Source of the DNA: Parasteatoda lunata
Lineage: Eukaryota; Arthropoda; Arachnida; Araneae; Theridiidae
Direction of reading: 5' to 3'
Assembly: GCA_949128135.1 (NCBI GenBank)
Contig: OX421975.1
Coordinates: 60,305,357-60,369,356, forward strand
Length of the DNA: 64,000 nucleotides
Made by a program: the position numbers and the translations under genes. Position 1 is the first letter of the stretch. Each line of letters begins with the position of its first letter. Below, one piece after another: positions 1 through 12,770 of this stretch. The notes under the pieces were generated by a model. It did no database searches and was not told the DNA's origin. It saw only the letters and a list, made by a program, of their open reading frames with translations.

Positions 1-561
1 TATTTTGAAGGAACCTCAAATTTCTAAATTAAGTTCAATTAGCAACGGCGAATATATTAACCGAAAAACAGAAGTCTATTAAAATTATTTAATGTAACGA
101 ATGATTTTTTAGCATTGTTTAATCGATGAAGGATTTAAAACTAAATGTTATCTTAATTGAATTCATAAGTCTGGAAGCGGCATCTGATTTCGTTAGAGTA
201 TTCATAAGCTTAAAATGAATAAAATTAGCTGAATTATGGTTTTCGAAAAAAAAAAAAAATGTTTATTAATGTTTAAACAATTGTCAGAAAAACATATTCA
301 ATATTGAATTCGTTCATTTTTTAACTGAAAAGCTCGATGCTGATGGAATTTTTTTTATAAATGGACATTCTTAAAATATTGGAATTTCTTTAAAAAAAAA
401 AATTGCTATTTATTTCTTTCATTGCCATTAAACTAAAATAATTCCGAATAATATAACTACAATATTATTTAAATTTTGGACTGTTGGTTGGATATATATA
501 CAATTAAATGTTTAAAAAAAAATCATTACTGTTTAAAAAAAATGTCTTTATGGTCCATATC
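1..561. other. A+T-rich stretch, nothing recognised
   Basis: Only A/T-rich sequence with short poly(A) and poly(T) runs. All frames are closed at short intervals and I see no repeat structure or RNA gene. Confidence 0.5.
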
Positions 562-621
562 GTCCCTGTGAACATTTTGCGGAACCCTAGAGTTCCACGG
601 AACATTATTTAGGAACCACTG
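562..621. mobile_element. hAT-like transposon terminus (solo end)
   Basis: Read on the minus strand this begins CAGTGGTTCCTAAATAATG and continues with a GTTCC-rich stretch. CAGTGGTTC is a typical start for hAT-type terminal inverted repeats. No matching opposite end is seen in the preceding 560 bases, so the partner end lies outside the window, is lost, or this is a solo remnant. The family call is inferred from the terminal sequence alone. Confidence 0.4.
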
Positions 622-1539
622 CTTAAACCTTAAATTCATGAAAATTCGATCATTAGAACTAAAGTTAAGTAGGATGATATATTTTTTTCCTTTTTTGGTT
701 TAACTGCGTATTTTTTAAAACAAGCGAACGATTTGAAATATGAATTGATCTTGACTCTCATAAACCGGCTAGTTTCTTGCCGGTTAAAACTTAGTTCGAA
801 TTTCAAGCTATGTACTTAGAATTCTGAGAATTTAAAAAGGCACCAACAGATGGTTGACGAAGACTGCTATTAGGTAATAACACATTTCCTCTTTTACTTT
901 AGTGACAATCGTATTTAATACAGGAATGTGATCCGATGTTTAATTGTATTGGGAAATAATTATTCACAGGTGTTGAAACAATTTGAAGAAACAATATTTA
1001 CAGCTTACAATCGTTGGGAGCAACAGTTTTAAATTATAAGTGTACGTGGTAGGCTCTAAAATTTAGAGTAACAAAGTGAACAGCTAACTATTACAATGAT
1101 ACAAGTAATTATTGTATTAGTGCGTTCAAATGATAAAGGGGTATGCATTGAAGTCTGTATTCATCATTTTATTTTCTAACAGCTTCAGTAATAAAAGTGG
1201 TGTTTAGCTATACTAATATAAAGTGGGGTCTAGTTATAGTAAAATGGTATCGAGTTATAGTAAATTAGTGTCTAAGTAAAGTAACAATACGAGATTAAAC
1301 TGCTTATGGCATTCGTCCAATAAACTGAGGAATTCCCGTGTTCCTTTCTCGAGAACTATAAGAGATAGGGGCAAAAGTTCATTACTAAGTTTTAGAACAT
1401 CGTCGATTTAATACACATGGGCGTCGTACTAAAACATGACTTTCTTCACAGTGACGTGAAAAACGATTAAAAAAAGAAGGGGGCGGAGACTAGTTATCAC
1501 AATAACTTTTGTAATCGATGCACAATGCGTAAAAAGAAA
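622..1539. other. A+T-rich stretch with one short hairpin
   Basis: No gene is seen. A 7-bp inverted repeat, AACCGGC and GCCGGTT separated by nine bases, lies near 764-786. The rest is unremarkable. Confidence 0.45.
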
Positions 1540-2337
1540 AATGCAACATGAATATCTTTTGATCAAATGATCAGATTTTCGTGTCCTAAGACTCAATCTT
1601 ATTGGTTCAAAAGAGCAAACCTGATGATATCACATTGGTACGAAAGGATTGCACTTTAAATATGCCTATTATAAGTGCAAACGATATTTTAAGTTACGAG
1701 ATTCGTACTTTTTATGAATAAACATACCTTTTTTTCGATGGATTTCGATTCATAACCCCCAAATTATGAGGGGGGGGGGGTTGCCGCAAACTAGAAAATT
1801 TTGGTCCCAACAATTTAAGCAGAAGATTGGTTGAAAGTTATGACTCTTTTTAACTTCGCTTTTTGCGTATTTCAACATACATCCAGAGCTAATGAAGTAA
1901 ATCAAAAAAATTTTGCACGCAATTATAAAACTAACTTAAGATAATTCCATGTAAGAAATTATTTTTTATAATTATTTATTGTTTTTTTTTTTCTATTTAA
2001 TTTACTAGTGGTTAACGAAGTTGAATAGTAAGTTTTATAAATTTTTAGACCCATCTACATTTATTTTAAATGACAAAATCAAAAATTTGAGCGAAATTGG
2101 TAGAACAGCTTTTTTAGAAAGAAAAATTTAAAAATACGATTTGTATGAGATTGATATTTGTACGGAATATTCAAAATGCGAAATTAACACGAGTCGTGTC
2201 AAACTTTGGGCCTCTTTTTCTGAACTAGTGGGACAATATGTTTTTGAGATTGCGGCAACCCTACATATTTGAGGGTCTACGCAATCTAAGTCCGTCGAGA
2301 AAAGGAAAGAGAAAGAAAAAAAAAAAATATGTTTATT

Positions 2338-2375
<38 letters not shown>

Positions 2376-2478
2376 TTATGCTTGATTTTGTAGATTAAAA
2401 TATAGTCAGCAGTAAGTAATTAGCATACTTAACGTTACGCGTTGATCACGCATAAACAGCAGATCATTAGATAAAAAA
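1540..2478. mobile_element. Non-autonomous inverted-repeat element, copy A
   Basis: The left end near 1588-1705 (GACTCAATCTTATTGG, then a block with CGATATTTTAAGTTAC) is the reverse complement of the right end near 2385-2440. The same ends flank copy B near 47.9-48.7 kb. The interior around 2150-2300 also matches copy B near 48,390-48,540. The shared inverted ends of about 115 bp and lack of a coding frame suggest a MITE or other non-autonomous DNA transposon. A 30-base poly(A) run near 2341-2370 lies inside the right end. Exact ends and target duplication could not be fixed. Confidence 0.55.
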
Positions 2479-5400
2479 ATTATTAAATTTTTGGCTTTTT
2501 TATTTTGCACACTGAGCAAAGCTTAGTAGTTATTTGAACATGAATAAAAGTACATTGTATTTATAGTATATTGCAGTGTACACGCTTAGCTAAGAATATT
2601 TAATACACATTTGATTAAAAACGTCGATCCAAATAGATTTATATAACAGGTTTTTCCAAGCAGGAAATCAATCTTTTTCTTGGGGAAAAAAAAAACGATT
2701 TATTTCTCAACTAGAAAATAGAACAAAACATGGAGGCGGATAAAACAAAATAATACCCAAACGATGTATATTCGTTCGATACGAGCAATCAAATAAGATT
2801 TTTTTCAAAACCGGCTAGCTGCTTCTTTAAATCAGGTATGAGAGTAGTAGGCCGATCTTTCCTTTTCTCAGGTTACGGTGGAGGCCATCTCTAGGGCCAC
2901 AACCTCCTCCCAGAAGACCAGTCTGACGGGGCCTGCTGGTCACCGTTTTCTTTCATGTAGGTTGAATAGTTATGTCTGACTCTGTTGACATTTTGCTCGC
3001 CCTACACCTTAAGAAGAGTAACTTTTTCTTACTTTTATTTATTCACATCTCTGAAGATATCATTAGAACGTTTTCTTTAGAGAACTCAGCTCTGATTTTA
3101 AGCCTTTCGTTTAATGCCATTGTTTGATCAACGAACCAAAACGAACGCATTCTCATTTCGCTCGATTTTCACCCTTTGTCGCAGAGTTTTTATTAAACAT
3201 ATTTTTCATATATTTTTTATTACTTTGTATTAAATGTAGGTCAAAATATGTGAAAAATATTAGATTAAGTCCTCTAATAATTTATGGTTATGAAATACAG
3301 CATGAAACACATGTGTCTTTTTCTACATTTTAAGGTAAAACATTCCAAACACGGCTCACTTCAAAACGATCATTTTAGCACTTATTTGCAGTTACTTAGA
3401 TCAAAGAGAAGCAGTTATTCTTCATTGAAATTTCTTTAACTTACAAAATCAAACGTTGAAAAATATTTGAATATGAATGAAAAAATATTTTTGCTTCAAA
3501 CTACTTTTTTTTTTTTTTTTTTTTTTTGGATATTATATTTTAGTACAACTGTAATTCGAATAATCTTAACAGATTTTTTTTACTAACTAGTAGTCTGTTT
3601 TTTTTTATTTTTAATTAAAGCATAACTATAAGCAAATAATATTGCGGCACCATAATTGCAAGCAAAATATATTTTTGTTTGAAATTAGAGCGTCAGAAAA
3701 AAAAATAATAGAAAGAGACATCTACTTAAAAGGGTTAACATAAAATGAATGATACAAAACTATAACAATAACACTTGTAACTCACTTAAAAAAATAATGA
3801 AGGGCTAAAAACAAACTTCCATTTGGGCAAAGTAAATATAATACATTTTAGTTTTAGAGAAAGTATTAAAGATTTAAACATAACTTACGATCCGAAAACT
3901 TAGATTATTGAAATTTCCTGCCTATGGAATTATTGTAGAATGAGTTCATAATGACTATGCTTGTTAACAAGTATGATGATATTGTGTTCAGGATTACGAT
4001 TATGCGATTTATAAAATAGAGCAAGATTAAATTAAATGCTAATACGCTTGTTATCAAAATGTCTGATGTTTTCCCTAATGTGCCCTCATCGGGTATTGTA
4101 ATAATAATAACCATCGATTTTTACTAACATAGTTTTTCGAAGCTTTTTAGCCAAAAAAAATTCTTAAAAAAAATTTGGGGACATTTTTCCACCTAGAAGA
4201 AAATTTATCAAAATTATTGACTCATTCTCGATGTTTGTAAATTTTTATGATCCCAGTTAATGCAGCCCTGAAGAAAGTTTTTAAATAATAAAAGTTTTTC
4301 ATTATTACAAAACTGTGGTTTTTCTCCATATTGACGTTTGTTTAGCGCCGTTTTCAGAATAAATTAAAGAGCACTGGCTATGGATAGGCTAAACTTGACC
4401 TAACAGTCGTGAATGACTGTTGCAAACTCTCAGCTACTATGGAAATAGCCTGTTATGAAATAACTAATTAGTTACTTTAACTAGCTAGATTTTTAATCAA
4501 GCTAAAAACTGCATACGGTTAATTGATTTGCTTACAGTTTTTAATTGAACGCTAAAACAACACTACAACTAATGTTTTTCATCTTAAAAAATAATAATAA
4601 TAACTTTTACGATCACGTGATTGTGGTGGGAAAATATTAATCACAACAATCTCCCCCAAACAAAAGAATTATTATTATTATTTATTTTTTTTTTCAACAG
4701 GGACAACGGAAAATCCATAAACTCTGAAATATCAGACATTTTATTATTAAACCTATTTTAGGAAAGTGCTTTTTAATGAATTTAATTATTCGCACTATTA
4801 AAATTTATGTGCCAGTCAGTCAACATAATCTTATCACCTTATCGCTGCCAGGCAATAATAATAAAGAAAAAAAAAAAGCATGACAGACCTTGGTTATCGC
4901 CTTTTTTTTTCCAGCACAAAGGGTATTATGAGTTGAGATACTTTCTACCTCCATCAAATGTCCTATAATTGCTTAGAGAACTCCCCACCCTAACCAACTC
5001 CACAATTTCTAGGCGAATAACATTTTTACACTTCTTTCTTATGCAAATAAAGCACCGTAAGGTGACGTCACTCACCATCAAGGTCACTGGATGAAGATAA
5101 GCCCTACGTAGCAAAAGTTTAGTAAAATGGGTCTCGCTTAATTAAGTTACATAAATGACATTTTTTTCACACCCTTAGCTATTCTTATTTTCCCGTAAAG
5201 TATGCACATTTATATTTATGACGTTAGTTGTTTGAAGTATAAAGAAAAATATATTAAATTCAGAGTTCCTGCTGCTAGATATTGTTTATAAATTATCATA
5301 TGTGTGAAAACTAAAATAATTTTTCTTCTTTTAATTGTTTACAACACGTTAAAAGAAAAAGTTAAGTGATACAAATATTAAGGTTATTTTCTCTTTCACA

Positions 5401-5876
5401 ATTATTAGATTTTTTTTAAGCAGGGGAAAAAAATAAGGCGTCTTAATTTAATTTGCTTCATACTAATAACATAACCTCATGCTGTTGTTACACAACTTAG
5501 AACTTGTTACAATTAATTTAAATTTATTATTATATTAACATTTATTTACTCAGTTACATTTATTATTATATATTTATTATTATATATATTTATTGTTATT
5601 ATATATATTTGTTATAATTATTACATTCATTATTATATATTTAGTTACAGCGAAATTAAAAGTCTTGTTAGGAGAAATAAAAAATTATTATAATCATACT
5701 TTTTTGTTTGTACTAAAACCAAACCCACTTACTAACTTATAAATTTAAATTTATAAATACTAACAATATAATTAATAATAATAATAGTAATATTTCATAT
5801 GAATTGGTTTTTGTATTTTTATAAGGGGGAAAAAATTAGATATTAAACAAAAAATTTTGAGGTATTTTAATTTAGC
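2479..5876. other. Intergenic A+T-rich stretch
   Basis: No gene is supported. 2,820-3,000 is locally G+C-richer and unexplained. An (AAT)n/(ATT)n imperfect hairpin lies near 4,590-4,685. 5,515-5,645 is an imperfect (TTATTA/TATA) microsatellite. Several poly(T) runs are present, for example near 3,507-3,527. Short frames here look like chance. Confidence 0.45.
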
Positions 5877-6280
5877 GTGTACATTGCGGTTGCTTTGGGC
5901 CAGAATAAGGGAGGTTTTTATGTCGTTCGATTGCTATATGCCAGAAATAAGGAGGATTATTATGTTATTCGATTACCATGGGCCAGAGTAAGGGAGGATA
6001 ATTATGTGATTCGATTACTGTGTGTCAGAAATAAGCGAGGATTATTATGTTATTCGATTACCATGGGCCAGAGTAAGGGAGGATAATTATGTGATTCGAT
6101 TACTATGTGCCAGAAATAAGCGAGGATTATTATGTTATTCGATTATCATGGGCCAGAATAAGGGAGGATTATTATGTTATTTGACTGCATGAGTCAGAAA
6201 TAAGCGAGAATTATTATGTTATTCGATTGATATGTGTCAGAATAAGGCAAAAGTATGTGATTCGATTACAATGTGTCATT
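5877..6280 (+). repeat. 42-bp minisatellite with dimeric higher order
   Basis: The motif family (gg)CCAGAataaGgGAGGattaTTATG recurs with CAGA spaced 41-43 bases (near 5901, 5942, 5984, 6026 and 6069), followed each time by GTtATTCGATTAC. Alternate units resemble each other more, giving an 84-bp dimer period. Because 42 is a multiple of three, frames stay open across it; these are not genes. Confidence 0.8.
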
Positions 6281-6494
6281 TTGAGGGGACAAATTAAATG
6301 GCATGAAGCTATTTTACTCAAGGTGGTAACTTTTTACAACAGAAAAAAAAATATTTTTTGTCTATTTATTTTTCTTAGAAATTACAATTACTTTTTACTT
6401 ACCACATTAAAAAATAATTGAGCGGACAATTTATGCTTAATATTCATCATATTATTTAAATAGAAAATTCTAAAGATTTATTCAAAAAAATGGC

Positions 6495-6660
6495 AACTCG
6501 TTTTGCGGTAACATCAAAGGTATAATATGTCTAAAATCGTACAAACTTTGATCTAACGGTAATGTACTTTGATGTTACTTTGAAACTTTGATGTTACCGT
6601 TTTGCGGTAACATCAAAGGTATAATATTTCTATAAAATCGTACAAACTTTAATCTAAAAA
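6495..6660. repeat. Tandem duplication around a perfect hairpin
   Basis: A ~100-bp block (gcggtaacatcaaaggtata through caaactttgatctaa) occurs at about 6,497-6,557 and again at about 6,601-6,655. At 6,586-6,618 the sequence CTTTGATGTTACCG, five bases, CGGTAACATCAAAG forms a perfect 14-bp stem. It may be a MITE remnant or a cruciform-prone site; no associated gene is seen. Confidence 0.7.
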
Positions 6661-8889
6661 ATAATTATACAAGAAGATCAATGTAATACAATGCAAATTT
6701 TTCGATTGGAGAACCCAGTGTGAGAATACACAATGAATTAATACAGGGGAAAAAAATGAAGAAAAAATATAGAGGGAGGGTCATGTGAAAGTTTTTTCTC
6801 CAGGAAGAGTGAGGAGAGAGGAGGAGAGGGACCACCTGTTAGCTCAAGCGATTCCCATCTTCCCACGTTCCAGCACAGGTAGTAGGGAGTTTTTTTCCCT
6901 CGAGATTCTTTCCAACTATGCAGAAAACATTCGAAAAAGAAAAAAGAAAATTGAAGGAAAAAAAACATACATATATAGTACATTTATTTTTCACAGTATA
7001 AGGTCGTTCTCACCAGCTTAACACATTTTATTTAACCCCTTACCCACCACACTCACTCATGATTTTTGAATTCATTCATAATATTTTTTTTTTTTTTTTT
7101 TTTTTTAATGAAAACAAACCGCGTGTATATTAAAACTAGTTTGCATTTAGTATTACAGTTTTAAACAGGATATGAAGGTAGTAACACATATTCGAAGTGT
7201 GGGAAAGTTCTGAAAATTATAAAAAAAAAAAATTAAAAAGATTTTAATAACGATATTATCAAGTAAAAGTATAGAATAATTTGTTTCAAACTTCAAAACT
7301 AATACATTTTAGTATAAGTATTCATGCCAAATTTGCGCCATTAGGCCGGTAACAAAACACATGCTTATTTATAAAATAGTTTATATATGACCTAAATAGC
7401 CAATATATGACCTGTTTAATCATGCTCTCTAAAACGGAGTAAATAACGATTATTCATGTCACCTCTCTATCGTTTATTGATCATAACCCATTCTTGTTTT
7501 TACAACCGTAAATAATTAAAATTGAGTGGGAACGATAGTTTAGGGTTAAAAAATAGAAGCGCTAGGCAAAGATGAGGAAAAAGTGAATTGGTAATTTTCT
7601 ATGTCATCGATTCAGTTCTACTGAGAGCGCATTGATGATCGGGGGAAAAAGGAAGAAGAAAAGGGCAGAATGTTTGTATGCTTCATCTTGTTTTCTACAT
7701 CTCTGTCTAGCGTCGTCACTGCTTGAACTAAAGATATTCCATTTCGTTTTTAACAGTGAAGATTATGTTTCGATTGGGGAAAAAAATATGACAATTGGAA
7801 ATTTCGATATTAAGTTACAGTAACCGAAGGAAGATGCATATCCTTTCCCTAAACACTTTTCTTGAACTCATTTAGTTCACAAAGTTTTATAACGTTCTTT
7901 CAATCGGTATAGTTCACAGGAGGTCATACGTTGGCTAAGTTATTTACAATTACTCTGCCTAATTGGTAATTAAAATTATGGCGGCCGAGTATATTATCAC
8001 TTACATGGGAGGAAACCTTACCACACTGGCGACACTTTTTTTTAAATCTATTTCGTCATCTTAAACATAAAATTTAGCGAAAGATAAAGGTCACATCTTT
8101 TTTGTCCAAAATAAAATATGTAGGATACGAACACGTTTCTTTAACTTTATGATTGAATATCTACAAGTGACGTCATCATAGGTAAATCGTGTTATTACAG
8201 AAGCTAGTCGGGTTCGACACTCAAGCGAGACGTCGCATACAGGCATCCAATTAAATCTGGTTTAAATCACATGGCTAGGCATAATCACTTCACTTCTTTT
8301 ACGAGCTATAAGTGCCCAATTGTTAATTTAATTAAAAATATGATGTTACATATCGGAAGCAATGGTAAAAAAATCTTATTCATGTTTGATAGTAAGTATT
8401 AATCTTCAATAAACTCCCATTATATGTTACCCCAAGGAAAACGTTCATCAGCATCAAATGTAAAAGGCCAAAGGGCAAACTGTGTAGAAGAATGATTCAG
8501 GTTCAACTGGCCGAGCCTACAAGCTTCAGTGTTGGCGATAAAGGTCAGAAGCTGACATCGGCATAATACAAGTCACTTTGAAAAATAGTGAAGTGCATTA
8601 TCAAAAAATAAAATAAAGAAATGATTTAAATATATTAAGTGCGCCTACATTAACTCCTACTTCTTTTATCTGTAACGATCTTCGTTAAATGTTTTTAACT
8701 GTCTTATGGCGTTGCTATTAACATGCTTCAATTGTGACAGAATGAGAAAGTTCATATAATATAATTTATGCACGTAGATTTCATTTTTTTTTTTTTTTTT
8801 AAATTTTAGGATAAAAATTACGTTTAACGAAAGTAAAACTACATGTATATATGAGAAACTTAGAGGGAAAGAAAATGCAATTTCCTCCA
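6661..8889. other. Intergenic A+T-rich stretch
   Basis: No supported gene. It has a purine-rich patch near 6,760-6,960, a poly(T) run near 7,084-7,107 and poly(T) near 8,785. Overlapping open frames on both strands near 6,740-7,020 are low-complexity and probably chance. Confidence 0.4.
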
Positions 8890-9425
8890 TCCTATGTAAT
8901 CCCTAAAAAATATACATTGACTTCATATAAGGCTGTTTTTTGAAAGCTCCATCGTCATATGAAATAATGCTTTTTTGAGAATAATATGCTATTTTTATAA
9001 CTGCAAGTTTAGCCTATCTTTCGAAAGCGCCTTCTATGTTTATTTTGAAAATGGCGCAAAACGTCAAAATGGAGAAAAAACCACAGTTTTGGGAAAATGA
9101 AAAGCGGTGGTGGTCTAATTTTTTAAGATTTAAAAATTTACCCCAATGCTGCATTATCTGGGCTCATAAAAATTTGCAAAAATTTGAGAGTAAGGCAGTG
9201 TTTTTGATAATTTTTCATTTAAATAGAAAAATGTCGCCAAATTGGCGATTTTTTAAAAATGTTTAATAACTTTTAAAATATCTAAGTTATTTGTCTATTG
9301 AAAAGCCCAAATAATTCTTTATGGCAAGATGATATAGATAGTTTAAAATCATTGGATTGCTTCAAGAGTAACGCACTTAAACTACAGCTTTTTGACAAGA
9401 GCTTCGAAAAAACAATGTTAACAAG
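8890..9425 (+). repeat. Dispersed repeat family R1, copy 1
   Basis: Shares an extended, diverged alignment in the same orientation with 12,200-12,770. Shared landmarks are GCGCC..CTATGTTTA, AATGCTGCATTA..TGG..TCATAAAAATTT, AAATTGGCGAT, GCCCAAATAA.TCTT and an AAGATGG block. No intact coding frame is conserved between the two copies, so this is probably a non-coding relic of a mobile element. Confidence 0.7.
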
Positions 9426-12199
9426 ATGGTCACTCTACAAACAAAAGCAAATTTTCTGCGGAAAAAAAATATCTTGCACATTTTCATCATTTGAATTAAC
9501 ATAATTTTAATTGTAATTTGTGTAATAATTTACATGCCTTAAAACTTTATATCTTAATATAGAAGAAAAAATAATTGTTAATTTTTCAAAAGAAATTATT
9601 TATTCCTCGAACGAAAATTAGTAATTTTTTCAACTGAAATTATTAATTTTAGCACTGATGACAAGAAAAAAATAATGAAAATGTTACGGAAAAAGTTTAA
9701 AAACAGTGCCTTATACTTACTTGAAACTTCTAAAAAAAAAAATTTCGTGAATATAATGATGCCATATTCATTTTAAAGAATATTCATATCATGAATATTT
9801 GTCATATTTATTGGAATGAATATGTCAACAATTACAAACTTTGATCTGCCACTCATAAACACACACGAAAGCAAATTAAGTTGAACGCGGTAACAAATTA
9901 AAATATTGACTTATATGCAAATATTGAGTTATATGCTACTTATATGTGAGCGAACTCGGCAATACATCACATCTTATTATCATGAAACGTCGATATTTTT
10001 TAAAAATATTTCAAAATTGATAATCAAAACAAGAATATCATCTATTTACAATTATCGAATATAACGATGATTATAAACAACGATAATAGCCCGGTCGTTA
10101 CAATACAATATCACAATAATACATAAAGAACACGATATTATTGCGAGTGTTGATAAATTTCATTCAGCTAACGAATATATATTAACCAAACTAAAAACAA
10201 TGCTAAGCAGTTTAATTGAAAAATATCACAATGTATCGTTAATACCTATATTCCTTGACGATATAAAGTGCCATAAAATTTCTAAGAGCAACAAATATAT
10301 TGATCAAATTGAAACTAATGTAATTAAGAAAATATCACGATGTATATTAAAATAACGCGATATTAAAATCGCGCTATCATCTTGCACTTGTATCGAGGCT
10401 GCACATTATATTTGGTTGGTATATAGTCTATTATAAACAAATAAAAAAAAACTATAAATTTATGAAAACTTCAATTATTTTATTTCACTCAAAACAACTT
10501 GTAATAAAGAAAAATGTCAGCGGCATGCATTCAATGCAAATCAATCATACGTGCCATTCCTCGCATTTTCTCGCGTTTCTTTTATACCTTTCAGCCAATT
10601 TGAAGGCATAGATGGGTGAAGGAACAGCGCATTTACGAAAGACCTCCCACAGAGCATTATATTATAAGAATCGCCGCCGCTCACAGCCACGGGCATATAA
10701 GAAATATTACAAGGTCCAAGATTGAATCCCTTTTGCTGTTGGCTTCATGCTGCATTCAAATAGCGAATTTATATTTCCACTTGGTTCCTTAGCTAGGAAT
10801 AAAAAATAAAAAAAGGAAAAATAATAAAAACTAATGATGCTGAAAGAAAATCTCTAGCGAGGCAGGAAAGCATAAAGTAGTGAGTTGTTTTACTCACCCA
10901 ATAGCTGCGTGAGAAAAATTACATCCGGCGAAAATATTCCTGATATTAAAATAATAATCATTCCTGCCTTCCTTCGACTTAACGAAAACTTAGGTAGAAA
11001 ACGAAGATACTTTGAATTTCTTGACTCATGGATCATTTACTAACATAAATATTGTCACTTTAAAAATAAAAAAAAGTTTTGTTGAGAAGATGTATAGTAG
11101 TTTAAATTTAAAGGTACGTTCTTAAAATAAACTAGACCCCAAAATTTAAATTTTTAGTCAATAGCCAGTGGACGGTAGACTCTTTTAGTGACTTAATAGC
11201 CACTTTTTCATCAAACCGAATGAGTTGGTGACTCATATCTATACGTCCTTTTGATTTAATGGCCTTTAATATAATAATAATATAAAGTGTGACAAAATTT
11301 CGTTGAAACATAGTGACTCAAAAAAACCTTTGTGGGAGGCAAAATACATTTAATGTATCTATTACAACTTTAAATATGTAAATTGATAAAGAACTTTGCA
11401 TCACAAATTGATAGATTCTGAAGAATCAAAATTTTGAATGGTGACATTGGACATTTTAATGAAAATTATGTATTCCAGAGTCTTTTTTAACATTCATGTA
11501 CTTAAATCATTTAACGACTTTGACCAAAAAAAAAAAAAAAAAAAAAAAAAAAACGGTAAAAGTCACCAATTGTCAATTGTTCATTTAATTTAAGTCACCG
11601 TTTTCTTTTTTTTTTTTAAACTTGTTGCCACTTGGCGAGTGGTTATTTTCAGGTCTAAAACAAGTTTTTCTTTCTTTCTTTTTTTTAAATATGTGTCTGG
11701 AAATTTCAAATTTTACTTTGATTTTCTATTGCATAATTTGTGAAAAAAAAATTTGGCAAATTATTCCAAAAAAAGTTTTTAGATTAGATGTAAGCGGTTT
11801 TAATAACTCAAAGGACAGTATTTAATTGTAGCTAATTAAACTAACCTATAATTTAAGAACAAAATAAGTCACAAAAATACTCTCCCCCTCCCTTAAATGA
11901 TAACATTAAAGGACATGTTGACATTTTTTCCCCCTTTTATTAAATAAGCACACACTTAAAAATAAAGGGCTTGTTATCGCCTAAGTTATCGTGCACACGT
12001 AATTTAAGTACGAAATGAAACACGAAAACATATTTCCTCGCCGAAATGATTACATTATCTGTATTTTCGTATTGTTATTTATTAAAAAAATACTAACTTA
12101 CAAGTTAAGGACTTATTAAAACCCTTTTTATTTCTTTACTTTCTTTTTCTCTTCCCCCAGGCGCATTTCCTACCGCTTTGGATTTTTTACATGAATTTA
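9426..12199. other. Intergenic A+T-rich stretch
   Basis: No gene recognised. 10,520-10,770 is a locally G+C-richer island with no supported frame. 11,528-11,553 is a poly(A) run. 11,140-11,240 and 11,560-11,650 share scattered short words (GTCACC, CCAC, GAGT) but I could not establish a repeat. Confidence 0.4.
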
Positions 12200-12770
12200 C
12201 TTCCACGCGGCTACTTGGCTGTTTTTCGAAGACTCTCTTTAGTCGCTTGAAAGAATGCTCTTTTGTGAATAATATGTTATTTTCATATCTGTTATGTGTT
12301 TGTAACAATTACTCATGGCTGTGAGATCACGTTTAGCTTATCTTTAGCGAGCGCCCTCTATGTTTAGTTTGAAAATGAAGCAAAATGTGAATAAAAAGAA
12401 AAGCCACTGTTTTAAAACAATAAAAAGCGCTTGTAGTTACATTTTTTTTATATTTAAAAAACTTGCTCGAAATGCTGCATTACCTGGATTCATAAAAATT
12501 TACAAAAAATGAGAATAAGGCTTTGATTTTGATAGTTTTTATCTAGGGGGGAAATGTTGTCAAATTGGCGATCTTAAAAAAAAAAGCTTAATAACTTTTA
12601 TAACATTTTAATTATTTGTACGTTCTAGAGCCCAAATAACTCTTAACAGCAAGATGGCAAATACAGTTTAAAATTATAGCCTTGCTAGAACTGTAAGGAA
12701 CTTAAAACTTTTTTCTTTTATTTTACTTGGTGAAAGAACTTCGAAATACCATGTTAATAATAAGATGCTT
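12200..12770 (+). repeat. Dispersed repeat family R1, copy 2
   Basis: Second diverged copy of the element at 8,890-9,425, in the same orientation, with the same order of landmarks from a GAATAATATG block through GCGCCCTCTATGTTTA to CCATGTTAA. Scattered substitutions and small indels imply an old duplication or transposition. Confidence 0.7.

Noticed and set aside
5877..6086. 69-codon plus-strand frame
   Set aside because: Lies wholly in the 42-bp minisatellite, whose period is a multiple of three.
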